Of a stretch of 43,606 bases of DNA, positions 17,213-26,368 are shown in pieces (the stretch's first letter is position 1; each line of letters starts with the position of its first letter). This DNA comes from Candidatus Obscuribacterales bacterium (GTDB lineage: Bacteria; Cyanobacteriota; Vampirovibrionia; Obscuribacterales; Obscuribacteraceae), in NCBI GenBank assembly GCA_019752635.1, contig JAIELX010000115.1, positions 1 through 43,606 on the forward strand, given 5' to 3'. The notes below the pieces were generated by a model. It was given only the letters and a program-made list of their open reading frames with translations, was not told where the DNA came from and did no database searches. The translations under genes and the position numbers were made by a program.

Positions 17213-18262
17213 TCAGTCGGGAAGCATCACTTTGCCGTTCACGACACGGTGATCGAACGGGCGAAGCACGGCTCCAGTGACAGAACTATTCGCCGGTTCC
17301 GGATTTCGCGCTGCATTCTTCGTCTCAATACCGTTCTCATCATCGGATGAACCCTGGCTCACCATTCGCACAACTGCGGATCTAACTTCAGCAGGCGGCT
17401 TTGTGCCCACGGGCAGATAATTACGCACATAGAGACCGGTACCGGCCGGTTGCAACTGGACTCCGCCCCGCGTCGAGCTAACCATCTGAGTTTGCAGATT
17501 AGCAGCTACTTCGTCCAAAGCAACATCGCGCGATTTTTGTATTCCTTTATATCGCTCTGTTTTCTCATCGAGTGCCCGCAAAATACGCTCTTTCTCTTCC
17601 TGAGCGGATTTCCTGATTTGGTCTTCCTTTTGCTTCAATAATTCCGGATAAATAAGAAGCGGATTGGCGCGAGGCTCCGGCGTGAAGATGATGGGGTCCG
17701 ACAAACGAGCAATCTGCTCTTCCATTTGTTGGTCTATAGCACGAAGTTCGGCATCAGCCAGCCCACGCACGATTTTCTCACGCTGAAGCTGATCGGTGCG
17801 ATGTTTTCCCTTCTCAAAATCAGCCTGCCGTCGAATCGTCTCCATACTTTGAGCCAGCTCGTGCCCACCACCAAAGAAGGAGCTTGCCGGAGTTCTCGAC
17901 GCCAGTTCCTGGCGTAATCGCTTCGCTTCATTAGCATCGGGAATCGCTGCCTTATAGCCCGACAACGCTTTTCGACAGTACTGTCCCGTCACCGACGTCG
18001 GGTCAAGCAAATAAGCAACCCGATACTCTTCTACCGCCCGGCGATGGTCTCTGGCCTTCACCAAAGAACAAGCAAGATAATATCTGGTAATCTGGGAAGC
18101 CGGATCCCTCGCCACCGCTGCTGCCAGAGCACGCGCGGACAGGTCGAAGCGTCCGGCCTTAAAGTAGGCTAAACCGTCGTCATAAAACGTGGAAGCGGAG
18201 GCCGCACCCGTTGACGCGCTCAAAACAAAGCCTGCGATCATTATGATCGGGCTTAATTTCAT
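17213..18262 (-). CDS. Exported TPR protein with coiled-coil middle region
   Basis: The 349-residue product has a signal peptide (MKLSPIIMIAGFVLSASTG, cleavage near ASA) and then two to three TPR-like helical pairs at about residues 25-100 (FYDDGLAYFKAGRFDLSARA, ITRYYLACSLVKARDHRRAV). A long Gln/Glu/Arg/Lys-rich helical stretch at about 125-250 is likely coiled coil, and the C-terminal segment is low-complexity. It is probably periplasmic. It follows the larger TPR gene at 18342-19733 on the same strand with a 79-base gap, and a strong terminator lies after it, so the two probably form an operon. TPR plus coiled coil suggests a scaffold or envelope-associated role. I recognise no enzyme domain. 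Confidence 0.82.
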   Translation of the reverse strand: MKLSPIIMIAGFVLSASTGAASASTFYDDGLAYFKAGRFDLSARALAAAVARDPASQITRYYLACSLVKARDHRRAVEEYRVAYLLDPTSVTGQYCRKALSGYKAAIPDANEAKRLRQELASRTPASSFFGGGHELAQSMETIRRQADFEKGKHRTDQLQREKIVRGLADAELRAIDQQMEEQIARLSDPIIFTPEPRANPLLIYPELLKQKEDQIRKSAQEEKERILRALDEKTERYKGIQKSRDVALDEVAANLQTQMVSSTRGGVQLQPAGTGLYVRNYLPVGTKPPAEVRSAVVRMVSQGSSDDENGIETKNAARNPEPANSSVTGAVLRPFDHRVVNGKVMLPD

Positions 18263-18341
18263 TGAAAGCCCCTCTGTCCGAAGTGTCTAAACCGATTTTC
18301 CGGTTGTAAGGAATCACACTTCCCAGTGTAGCAATACTTTT

Positions 18342-19733
18342 CTAAATTTCACTATCTTTTTTGGCGTCGGCCAATCGGGATAGTGATTCCCGCACTATCT
18401 CACTGGAAGGGTCGATTTGACGCGCCAGACTTAGTTGTTTGCGAGCTTCAGCCACATCACCGTTAATTTCGGCAACCATCGCCAGACCGGCTCTGGCAGC
18501 CGAACAACGCTCATCGAGCTCTACCGCGCGCTTAAATTGACGCGCCGCTCCGGTAGTATCCTGCAATTGCACCAGCGCCAATCCCAGTCCCACTCTCGCG
18601 TCACTATCGTTGGGCAGTTTTTCACTAAGCGCCCGATATGCTTCTGCCGCTCGCGCATGAGCGCCGGTTTCAAGCAAAGCTGCTGCAAGACGGCGCGCCG
18701 CATCGCTGCTGGCAGGCATCTGCCTGTGAGCTTCTTGCAAGTACACTATCGCTTCTTCATTGCGTCCGGAAGCTTGCAAAACAGCTCCCAAATTCAGTTT
18801 CGTCAAAGGACGATCCGGATGACGCTTCACGGCCTCTTGCAGAACGGCTATGCCGGCTTCTTCCTTGCCGGTTCGAAACAGCGTAACACCTTGGCCGATT
18901 TCAGCATCCACCAACTCCGGATTCAGCTCTAGTGCACGGTGGTAGGACTTCATCGCCTCTGCTGGATTCCCTTTTTGCAGCAACGCCCAACCAAGATTGG
19001 CATGCGCAGGAGCGTTGCCCGGCTCGATAACCAGCGCCTCGCGCTCTTCACGCACCTGACCGTCGATGTCACCCTTGGCTCCCAAAATTACTCCGAGCGC
19101 AGCGTGCGCCGCTGCAGACCGCGGACTTGAGGCCAGAGCTTGTCCCATAAGCCGCTCCGCCATGTCCAGCTTACCTTGACGATAGGCAGTGGCCCCGCGA
19201 GTGATCAGAGCTTTCGTCGCTTCGCTCTCACCGGGCGGTACTGTCGTGACCTCAGCGGCCAGGTCCTTCGGCTCTTCCTCGTTAACCTTCGAAGCAGTTT
19301 CCACCTTCACCCGATGTTTGATAGCGTCGTAACTTTTCTGCGCCGCTTTGTTTGATGGATCAAGCTTGATTGCCTGTGCCAGCACCCGTTCCGCTTCATC
19401 GAACTGCTTTCGCTTGCTTTGTATAAAAGCCAATTCAAGATAAGCCGGAATACATTGGGGATTTGCTTCAATTGCCAGTCTCTCTAGTTTTGCGGCTCGA
19501 TCCAGATCACCCAGATGAGCAAGAACCAGCCCAAGGTCGTACAGCGCGGTGCCGTTGGTCGGTTCTTTCGTCAAAATGTTTTCGAATGTCTGCTTCGCTT
19601 CGACCCATTTCCCGGCTTTTGCGAACTTCTCGCCACTGAGAATGAGCGAAGCCGTGGACTCATCTGCTGCGGCACTAGAGGAAAAGCCGACTGCTAAAGC
19701 TATAGCTGCTAAACAAGCACCTTTTAACATCAT
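18342..19733 (-). CDS. Exported TPR-repeat protein
   Basis: The 463-residue product has a signal peptide (LKGACLAAIALAVGFSSSAAA) followed by about ten TPR units that fill the protein. Examples are GTALYDLGLVLAHLGDLDRA, CIPAYLELAFIQSKRKQFDE, NAPAHANLGWALLQKGNPAE and PLTKLNLGAVLQASGRNEEA, at 34-residue spacing. The repeat register is broken around residues 130-170 by an acidic linker (KVNEEEPKDLAAEV). The mature protein is probably a periplasmic superhelical scaffold. The long ladder resembles O-GlcNAc-transferase-like TPR arrays but has no catalytic domain. It starts at the ATG at 19733. It is the likely first gene of a two-gene operon with 17213-18262. Confidence 0.85.
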   Translation of the reverse strand: MMLKGACLAAIALAVGFSSSAAADESTASLILSGEKFAKAGKWVEAKQTFENILTKEPTNGTALYDLGLVLAHLGDLDRAAKLERLAIEANPQCIPAYLELAFIQSKRKQFDEAERVLAQAIKLDPSNKAAQKSYDAIKHRVKVETASKVNEEEPKDLAAEVTTVPPGESEATKALITRGATAYRQGKLDMAERLMGQALASSPRSAAAHAALGVILGAKGDIDGQVREEREALVIEPGNAPAHANLGWALLQKGNPAEAMKSYHRALELNPELVDAEIGQGVTLFRTGKEEAGIAVLQEAVKRHPDRPLTKLNLGAVLQASGRNEEAIVYLQEAHRQMPASSDAARRLAAALLETGAHARAAEAYRALSEKLPNDSDARVGLGLALVQLQDTTGAARQFKRAVELDERCSAARAGLAMVAEINGDVAEARKQLSLARQIDPSSEIVRESLSRLADAKKDSEI

Positions 19734-19911
19734 GGCTTAGATCCTCTTGATTGCTGATGCGCGAGCTGAAACGAGCAGTTCTAAATCCGACGATTAGTCG
19801 ATTTACTCTCAGCCAATAATTATGCGCTACTTACAACCAAATCCGCCTTAGCAAAGCAGCCTAAATCAAGCCAGGATGAGGATCTGCTCACTTTCCGGCT
19901 ACCGGCTCAGG

Positions 19912-20320
19912 TTATACAGATGCGACGATCTGCCAGCGCTCACACATCTTCGTTATCCGTTCGGCTGTCTGAGCAGCTTCCGCGTCTTTGCCAGTCGCCC
20001 TCTGAAGTGCCAGCAAGTCTTTCAACGCATCGAGCACAAGAGGATTTTCTCTTCCGAATTCCTTCTCCATAGCAAACACACATTCTAAAATTATCGATTC
20101 CGCCTCCTCATACCGGTGCTGAAGCACACGCTCTATCGAACTGTCCGCTGAACATATAGTGAACTGAAACGTTCGACATCACCCCAGCTGGCCCAACGGT
20201 ATCCCCCGCCTGCTCAAGTAAATCAATCCGCTCTTCATCCACAGCGGCACATTGATCGTATTCACCATTTTCGAATAAGTAATTGGATAGTCGCTTAAGA
20301 CAGAGTAATAGTGGTGAACA
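19912..20320 (-). pseudogene. Frameshifted, N-terminally truncated TPR protein remnant
   Basis: Two minus-strand frames together read as one TPR protein. The first (20320 to about 20135) gives LKRLSNYLFENGEYDQCAAV, DEERIDLLEQAGDTVG and SVHYMFSGQFDRA. The sense then continues one frame over as ERVLQHRYEEAESIILECV and FAMEKEFGRENPLVLDALKD, ending at 19912. The junction is near 20135 (GATAGAGCG). An in-frame TAG at 20323-20321 closes the first frame upstream and no start codon with a ribosome binding site precedes it, so the 5' part of the gene seems lost. The repeat type matches the kinesin-light-chain-like TPR gene at 1587-2132. A sequencing error could explain the frameshift but not the missing start. 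Confidence 0.6.
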
Positions 20321-20515
20321 CTACCGAGAAACAGGATTGGTCACCCTCCAATCCGTCATTCTTGCTAACTTTATCGCAAGCAATAACTGCTGTCGGCCCG
20401 GTCTCGACCCTAAACACTTTACGAAGAACAAGGGAAGTCGCCAGACGAACAAATCTATCAACGGATAAAGCAAAATACCCGCAGCCAGTATTAGAATCAC
20501 TTCGCCGATCGCCAT
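20321..20515 (-). CDS. Candidate small membrane protein
   Basis: A 64-codon frame opens with one clear membrane helix (VILILAAGILLYPLIDLFVW) and continues with a basic tail (LGSRPGRQQLLLAIKLARM). The hydrophobic start followed by positive residues looks protein-like, but the ribosome binding site is poor (GAGTGCCTGAAGTATT before the ATG) and a 68-codon plus-strand frame runs opposite it. It ends exactly where the TPR relic begins. Not recognised. Confidence 0.35.
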   Translation of the reverse strand: MAIGEVILILAAGILLYPLIDLFVWRLPLFFVKCLGSRPGRQQLLLAIKLARMTDWRVTNPVSR

Positions 20516-20587
20516 AATACTTCAGGCACTCACTATCACTGAGAACCAATCACTTTGAAGAAAGATGAGCCAATTCATAATACGGCG

Positions 20588-20593
20588 TATAAT
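20588..20593 (+). promoter_or_regulatory. TATAAT close to a start codon (possible near-leaderless start)
   Basis: Perfect TATAAT ending nine bases before the ATG at 20603 and 21 before the ATG at 20615. If active, transcription would begin at or within a few bases of the start codon. The -35 position has only ATGAGC. Confidence 0.35.
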
Positions 20594-20602
20594 CCAACAC
20601 CT

Positions 20603-21202
20603 ATGATTATTCTGATGCGACCAATCATTATCTTGCTTGTGGCAACATTCTTGTTTGCTACAAACCAACGGGCTCTCGCACAGGAGGAGTCCACCGACAC
20701 TTCTGCTCCAGCGGAGCCCCCGACGCCGGATGCTTCAGCGCCACCAACACCGACACCGCCGGCGGTTTGGCACCCTCCGGTAGAGCGACCTCCGCTTCCG
20801 GAACCGCCGGCACACATAACCCTCCCGACCGTCGACAGCAAACCTAACCCCGGGGCAGCCTGGCGGCTGACCGCGCAGCTACTGGCGGCCGGTAAGAAAA
20901 TCGAACGACCGTCGGCGGCCATCATCTTGGATGCCGGCTATGGAGAGGGCTTGCTCAGCGTTCTCGCTTCCTGTCCTCGCGCCGGTCTGAAAGTTACTGC
21001 TCTAAATAGCGATGCGGGGGAGGTGCTGGCGATAAAGCCGGATAGTTCCATTAGCATCGTAATTACGATTACCGAGATCTCACCTGGTAAAACCAGGATT
21101 GCTGCGGGCTGCCATCGGTGCAACGGAGAAGCCGCAAGAAACACCATCGCGACGATTCTTCAAATCTGCACCGACAGTCTTAGAAAGCAAGAAAGGATCT
21201 AA
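20603..21202 (+). CDS. Exported proline-rich protein upstream of pncB
   Basis: The 199-residue product begins MIILMRPIIILLVATFLFAT and has a signal-peptide cleavage-like RALAQ, followed by a Pro/Ala/Thr-rich linker of about 60 residues. A compact C-terminal domain (about 95-199) follows, with IILDAGYGEGLLSVLASC, a GEVLAIKPDSSISIVITITE segment and two CxxC-like cysteines in CHRCNGEAARNT. Two ATGs (20603, 20615) are possible and neither has a clear Shine-Dalgarno; a TTG further upstream at 20555 is unlikely. The stop is followed after one base by the pncB ATG, so the two genes are almost certainly cotranscribed. I do not recognise the domain. It may be a periplasmic or lipid-anchored accessory protein. 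Confidence 0.7.
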   Translation: MIILMRPIIILLVATFLFATNQRALAQEESTDTSAPAEPPTPDASAPPTPTPPAVWHPPVERPPLPEPPAHITLPTVDSKPNPGAAWRLTAQLLAAGKKIERPSAAIILDAGYGEGLLSVLASCPRAGLKVTALNSDAGEVLAIKPDSSISIVITITEISPGKTRIAAGCHRCNGEAARNTIATILQICTDSLRKQERI

Positions 21203-21203
21203 A

Positions 21204-22670
21204 ATGAGCACCCTTACCGATCTCTATAGTTCATCGCTGGCACTTCTGACCGACCTTTATCAGCTGACGATGGGCTATTCGTACTGGAAGTCGGGTACTG
21301 CCGATAAGGAAGCCGTATTCCACCTTTTCTTTCGCAAAGCCCCCTTTGGCAATGCTTTTACCGTGGCTTGCGGGTTGCGGTATACTATCGATTTTCTGCA
21401 AAATTTCCGTATCACCGAAAGTGATACCAAATACCTGTCCACCTTACGCGGCGCCGACCAAAACCCGCTCTTCTCCGACGAATTCTTACAACACTTAGGA
21501 GAGCTACGTTTTCAGTGCAACGTAGACGCGGTACCGGAAGGCACAATCGTGTTTCCGCAAGAACCAATGCTACGAATCTCCGGATCGCTGCTGGAATGTC
21601 AGTTGTTAGAAACTGCTCTCCTCAACCTCTGGAATTTTCAAACTCTCATTGCCACCAAATCGATTCGCATTCGCGAAGCCGCCGGCTCAGCAAAAGTTGT
21701 TGAATTTGGAGCCCGCCGCGCGCAGGGTCCCGACGGCGCCTTGACGGCATCGTACGCTGCATACATCGGAGGCTGCGACTCCACTTCTAACGTCCTTGCC
21801 GGCAAACTATTCGGAATCCCTGTCACGGGCACACACGCTCACAGCTGGGTGATGTCTTTTGAGGACGAGCGCACCGCATATGATACCTATGCCAAATGCA
21901 TGCCCAACAACTGCATCTTCCTTGTCGATACTTACGACACGCTCGAAGGAGTTCGCCATGCAATAGAAACAGGACTCCGCCTCCGCAGCGAAGGGCATGA
22001 GATGCAAGGCATTCGACTCGATTCAGGCGACCTTGCCTACTTGAGCATCGAAGCACGCAAACTATTGGACGAAGGCGGATTCCCCGATGCCGTCATCGTG
22101 GCCACCAACGACTTGGACGAAAGCATCATCTCCAGCTTAAAATTACAAGGGGCACGCATCGATGTATGGGGAGTAGGCACAAAGCTCATAACAGGCTATG
22201 ACCAACCGGCACTTGGCGGTGTATACAAACTGGCGGCGATTCGCAATCCCGGTGACAAATGGACATACAAGATCAAATTGTCCGAACAATCCATCAAGGT
22301 GTCGACCCCGGGACTGCAGCAGATACGGCGCTTTATGGCTGACGGTCTTTATATCGGCGACGCCATTTATGATTTGGAAAATGCACCGGATGCGGTTTAC
22401 ACTATTGTCGACCCGTTTGACATGACGCGTCGAAAGAAGATGGTGGCGGATTCTTCAACAGACTTGTTGGTACCGATTTTTCGGCGCGGCAAGCTGGTCT
22501 ACACCATGCCGGATAATGAGACAATCAAAGCGTCTGTCTATGACCAACTGACAAAGTTCCACCCGAGTATTCGCCGACTACTCAACCCGCATGAATATCC
22601 CGTTGGACTGGAACTCTCGCTACAGCAACTAAAAACGGACTTGATTCTCAAAGCACGCGGATTTTCTTAG
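21204..22670 (+). CDS. pncB: Nicotinate phosphoribosyltransferase
   Basis: This enzyme makes nicotinate mononucleotide from nicotinate and PRPP with ATP hydrolysis, the first step of the Preiss-Handler NAD salvage route. The 488 residues fit the family. Recognisable segments are LLTDLYQLTMGYSYWKSG at the N-terminus, VVEFGARRAQGPDGAL, GGCDSTSNVLAGKLFGIP and VTGTHAHSWVMSF, plus GIRLDSGDLAYLSIEARK and the GVGTKLITGYDQPALGGVYK phosphate-binding region. The ATG at 21204 has AAAGGA seven bases upstream and follows the preceding gene's stop by one base. The stop overlaps the stop of the convergent helicase gene by four bases (TTAG). Cytoplasmic. Confidence 0.96.
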   Translation: MSTLTDLYSSSLALLTDLYQLTMGYSYWKSGTADKEAVFHLFFRKAPFGNAFTVACGLRYTIDFLQNFRITESDTKYLSTLRGADQNPLFSDEFLQHLGELRFQCNVDAVPEGTIVFPQEPMLRISGSLLECQLLETALLNLWNFQTLIATKSIRIREAAGSAKVVEFGARRAQGPDGALTASYAAYIGGCDSTSNVLAGKLFGIPVTGTHAHSWVMSFEDERTAYDTYAKCMPNNCIFLVDTYDTLEGVRHAIETGLRLRSEGHEMQGIRLDSGDLAYLSIEARKLLDEGGFPDAVIVATNDLDESIISSLKLQGARIDVWGVGTKLITGYDQPALGGVYKLAAIRNPGDKWTYKIKLSEQSIKVSTPGLQQIRRFMADGLYIGDAIYDLENAPDAVYTIVDPFDMTRRKKMVADSSTDLLVPIFRRGKLVYTMPDNETIKASVYDQLTKFHPSIRRLLNPHEYPVGLELSLQQLKTDLILKARGFS

Positions 22671-25600
22671 TCTTCCAGAAACTTCAGTACTTTGCCGCCA
22701 AAGCTCTGCTGCCCCTGGTCCGCAGTCGGTGCACCATCCATCATAACCAGCGGAACCGGGGTGCCGCACTCTCCACAAAATTTCGCAGATGGTTCCAGTG
22801 GACAACTGCAACTGGAACACTCCGGTATTCGTTCCGGCAATGAGTATCCGCATTCGCCGCAAAAGCGGGAATTCCCCTCAAGGAAGGCACTGCACTCCGG
22901 ACAACGAGGCAGAGTATTACCCGCATCAGCCTCCTCCATTTCCTGTGCTAAGGGCTCAAGTGATTCATCACACGGCAACACCGGCTCGCCGGCTTCCTGA
23001 ACCTCAGGCTGATAGTATTCCAGCGGCACGGGCGGAGTCGGTGGCGCGGGAGAGAATGATTCCTGTACCGGCGCAAACTCCTGTTGTTGTTGTACAAAGT
23101 TCTTCGATGGAGGAAGCGGAGGCATCGAACCATGCATGGAACCACCAGCGCTCTCTACATAAGGCTGCAATGAATTAGCAGGCTGAATGGAAGGAGTCGG
23201 ATCGACCAAAGGTTCATATGCTTGCGCAGGGGCTTCCACCGGCACGGGAACCACAGATGACGCCACTACCTGCAACTGTTCCGACTGATGGTAAACTGGA
23301 GCAACTGGCTGTTGCCCCGGTGCGGACGGCTCAAATGCATAAGCGGTTTCCACAGGATACTCCGGTGCGGCCAACGCAGGCTGCACCGCATACTCGGCTT
23401 GCGCGACATACTCCGCAGCTGGTGGCTCCAGAGTTTCCACCGGTGCGTGATCCTCCAGCTGAATCTCTGTCGCTGTGCTGAGAGCCAGAGGCAACAGACG
23501 CGCCTCCCCGATAAAGCGAGACGGTGCCCGCTCCTGACCAAGAGCCTCGACCGGATGCGACAGGTACAACCTCTCCCTTGCACGAGTAAAGGCTAGATAG
23601 CAGATGCGACGCTCTTCCTCCAAATCGGCGCACTTTTCAGCCGGAAACAGTCCCTCCGCCAAGCCGGGAAGAAACACAAAAGAAAACTCCCAGCCCTTCG
23701 CATCCAAGATGGTCTTTATGTGGACGCTGTCCTGACTGCTGCTGTTATCTTCTTCCTTCTGCTTGCTCTCCATTTGCTTGACGAACTCGGGAACCGAACT
23801 GAACTTGCGCGCCTCTTCCTCAAGTTGCTGCAATTTTTTCAGCGGCTCGTAAATGATTCCCGGAGGAAGCTTTACCGACTTATAGTAATCATTGAGGCGA
23901 CGATTGCGCCGCAAATACCCGATCGATTCTCCCGGCGGCAACCGATCCATATGCATCGCACGAATAATCTTAACCAGCTGCTCAAGCTCTCTACAGGACT
24001 GGTCCGCGGTCGCCTCGGCATAAATTTCAACCGCTTTGAGATAAGACAAGTTGTTTGCTTCAGCAAAACTAGCAATGGTGGCAGAAAGTTTCGGATCAAT
24101 CTCCTTGATACCAAGCTGCGACACGCGCTCAAAAGCCTCACGAGCGCGCGGACCGTCCGGGTCCATCACCAGCTTGAGATAAGCAAGCATATCACCGACT
24201 TCGTCGGGCACTACCGAAGAATCCGAATGAGGCGCATGAAACCGAACGCCCATGCGGGCGAATTCATCCTTGATGATCTCTTCGTAAGAATTGTGATGAT
24301 AAAGTACGGCTATCTCGCCGGCCTGGCGGCCCGCCGATAGAATTGCCTGAATCTCGCTGCTGATCCACTCCAGCTCATCCTTTTGAGTGGCGCACGGCTG
24401 CGGCCCGATTATTGCCCCGCCGGGAGCCGCGCCCCACCCTGAATAGTAATCGCGTTCGATACTAAGGCGCTCCAGCCAGGAACATAACTGGCGAGAATGA
24501 TCAACAATTTCCGGATGACAGCGCCAGTTCTTCTCCAGAACAAAACAACGAGCATGAGGAAGGCGCAACGAAAGTTCCGACAACAATTCCGGACAGGCGT
24601 TCCGTTGCTCACTGGTTGCTTCCTGTTCATCACCCGTGACATACAAATTATCTTGTGGTGCAGCCAGGAGCCTGATCAGGATGTCCTGCGCCAGAGTAAC
24701 TTCCTGGTAATCATCGACCAATACATACTCGAACGAACTCTGGTAACGAGATCGTATCTCGGCGCCATCCAGCAAAAGTTGCACCGCCAATGAAATCACA
24801 TCATCGCGATCAATTCGATTCGACTTTAGAAGCTGGTCTTCGTAAGACTGATAGATCTTGGATATCAGAAGATCGCTTTCATTTTGCGCTTCTGCAGCAG
24901 CCCGCTTCGGTGTGATCAAGTGTGCCTTGTACATCGAAATCATAGCCGCTACGTAGAACTCGTCGACTTCGCCGCTGATTTCCAACTTGACCGGATCAAA
25001 ATCCTTCTTTAACTTGCCGAACAACCGCTGAATGACCTTCTGGTGGTTGCCTTCAATCTTAAGAGGCGGCTTTCGCTTGATGGAGGGAAGATTCTCTTTG
25101 AGGATTTTCAAACCCAACTCTTGCCATGAAAATAGCGCCAGCCGTTGCACGGTCACCTTGTCGGTGACCCCGTCAAGCATTGCTTTCAAAGGCTTCATCG
25201 TGTCGGCCGAGTGGGTTACGACCAAAATGCTCTCCGGTCCAATGCCCATCGCCAGCAGCGCAGCGACACGCTGAACAAGACAAGTCGTCTTGCCGTTGCC
25301 GCTACCACCGATTACGATAGCCGGACCACCTCCACACGAAATGGCATTACGTTGATCCTCATCGTCAAACGGCAATTCCGGCAAAGCCGGAACATGCTGA
25401 CCGGTCAAAATGCGACCGCAGTGAGAGCGCTTCTTACCGTCTTTCCAGATATCTTCCACTACGTCCGCACACGCGGTTTTATTGTTCAATATCTCAGCGG
25501 TGCTAAATCGCAAAATTTGCCAGCCGTCGGCAATCATCACAAGATCGCGCTGCGAATCGCGCTTGTACTGCTCATTTCCTGCCAAAGCCGAAATAGTGTC

Positions 25601-26368
25601 AATTTCTATGTTCAGTTTGCGATCGCCCTCAACGAGAGCAAAATCAAGCAAATAATCACCCAGAACATGCTGAACTACCGGTTCGATGTTCCGCTCCCGA
25701 AATGCCATGTAAGCGTAGTACTCAGCTTTCAGCACCGGAGGCAGACCCTCTTCTCGTGCCAGCTTGAAAAGCTCTTGATTAATAGTGCAGGACTCGATTA
25801 GCCAGATAAACTTTTCCCAGTTAACCGGCCTACCGCCAAAGTCCGTATCGGGACAATCATGACCCAGGCGCAAAAATTCCTGATAAGTCAAAGGCGTAGT
25901 AATAATCGTTGCTTTACCAGCCACTGCCCGCGGATAAATCACGTAAGCAAGCAGATACCACAAATGGTGCGCCTTGGAAGGCGGCTCCAATCCATCGATT
26001 ACAACGATATCGTTGCTCGCGAGCTCCAATTCCAGCTTCGTCACGATGGGATTGCCAAAGGAAGCTTTATCGCGAGATTCTTGCCAAACAGAATCTGCTT
26101 GTTTTGCCAGAGCCTCCCCGGAAACCACAAGAGGCGAAAACCCCCTGGATCGCAGATTAACTACGGAAGCTTCCAGGCTCACTTGTTGCTCGTCGGCCCA
26201 GTCAGTGAGAAACAATCCGCGAATTGAACCGACGTAAAGGCCAAAGTTATTGACGAACCACTGCAGTGCTTCACGCGAGTCCACAGACGGTGGCACTTTA
26301 CTGTTGCCGTTGGCTAACTTGTGGCTCTTGGTCAAACTGGTAGTCCTAACCTCATTCACGCCGCTCAC
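22667..26368 (-). CDS. Multidomain UvrD-type helicase with nuclease-like domain and double zinc ribbon
   Basis: This 1233-residue protein has an unusual order. Residues about 35-170 resemble a DnaC-like ATPase fold that lacks Walker A (NDIVVIDGLEPP and KATIITTPLTYQEFLRLG). Residues about 205-307 read like a DUF559/Vsr-type endonuclease (GDYLLDFALVEGD, LNIEIDT, YKRDSQRD, GWQILRFS). Residues about 330-950 are an SF1A helicase with Walker A GGSGNGKTT (354-362), motif II VDDYQE (551-556), a motif III-like region YVTGDEQEATSEQRN, EKNWRCHPEI, DAKGWEFSFVFLPGLAEGLFP and YLAFTRARERLYLSH. About 200 residues of Pro/Gln/Ala/Glu linker follow. Residues 1156-1203 form a double zinc ribbon (CPEC..CGECG, CSSC..CGECG). 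The likely role is ATP-driven DNA unwinding with nuclease activity, in repair or defence. The gene stands alone and converges with pncB. Confidence 0.88.
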   Translation of the reverse strand: MSGVNEVRTTSLTKSHKLANGNSKVPPSVDSREALQWFVNNFGLYVGSIRGLFLTDWADEQQVSLEASVVNLRSRGFSPLVVSGEALAKQADSVWQESRDKASFGNPIVTKLELELASNDIVVIDGLEPPSKAHHLWYLLAYVIYPRAVAGKATIITTPLTYQEFLRLGHDCPDTDFGGRPVNWEKFIWLIESCTINQELFKLAREEGLPPVLKAEYYAYMAFRERNIEPVVQHVLGDYLLDFALVEGDRKLNIEIDTISALAGNEQYKRDSQRDLVMIADGWQILRFSTAEILNNKTACADVVEDIWKDGKKRSHCGRILTGQHVPALPELPFDDEDQRNAISCGGGPAIVIGGSGNGKTTCLVQRVAALLAMGIGPESILVVTHSADTMKPLKAMLDGVTDKVTVQRLALFSWQELGLKILKENLPSIKRKPPLKIEGNHQKVIQRLFGKLKKDFDPVKLEISGEVDEFYVAAMISMYKAHLITPKRAAAEAQNESDLLISKIYQSYEDQLLKSNRIDRDDVISLAVQLLLDGAEIRSRYQSSFEYVLVDDYQEVTLAQDILIRLLAAPQDNLYVTGDEQEATSEQRNACPELLSELSLRLPHARCFVLEKNWRCHPEIVDHSRQLCSWLERLSIERDYYSGWGAAPGGAIIGPQPCATQKDELEWISSEIQAILSAGRQAGEIAVLYHHNSYEEIIKDEFARMGVRFHAPHSDSSVVPDEVGDMLAYLKLVMDPDGPRAREAFERVSQLGIKEIDPKLSATIASFAEANNLSYLKAVEIYAEATADQSCRELEQLVKIIRAMHMDRLPPGESIGYLRRNRRLNDYYKSVKLPPGIIYEPLKKLQQLEEEARKFSSVPEFVKQMESKQKEEDNSSSQDSVHIKTILDAKGWEFSFVFLPGLAEGLFPAEKCADLEEERRICYLAFTRARERLYLSHPVEALGQERAPSRFIGEARLLPLALSTATEIQLEDHAPVETLEPPAAEYVAQAEYAVQPALAAPEYPVETAYAFEPSAPGQQPVAPVYHQSEQLQVVASSVVPVPVEAPAQAYEPLVDPTPSIQPANSLQPYVESAGGSMHGSMPPLPPSKNFVQQQQEFAPVQESFSPAPPTPPVPLEYYQPEVQEAGEPVLPCDESLEPLAQEMEEADAGNTLPRCPECSAFLEGNSRFCGECGYSLPERIPECSSCSCPLEPSAKFCGECGTPVPLVMMDGAPTADQGQQSFGGKVLKFLED

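Noticed and set aside
23720..24340. 206-codon plus-strand frame inside the helicase gene
   Set aside because: Complement of helicase motifs; no signature of its own.
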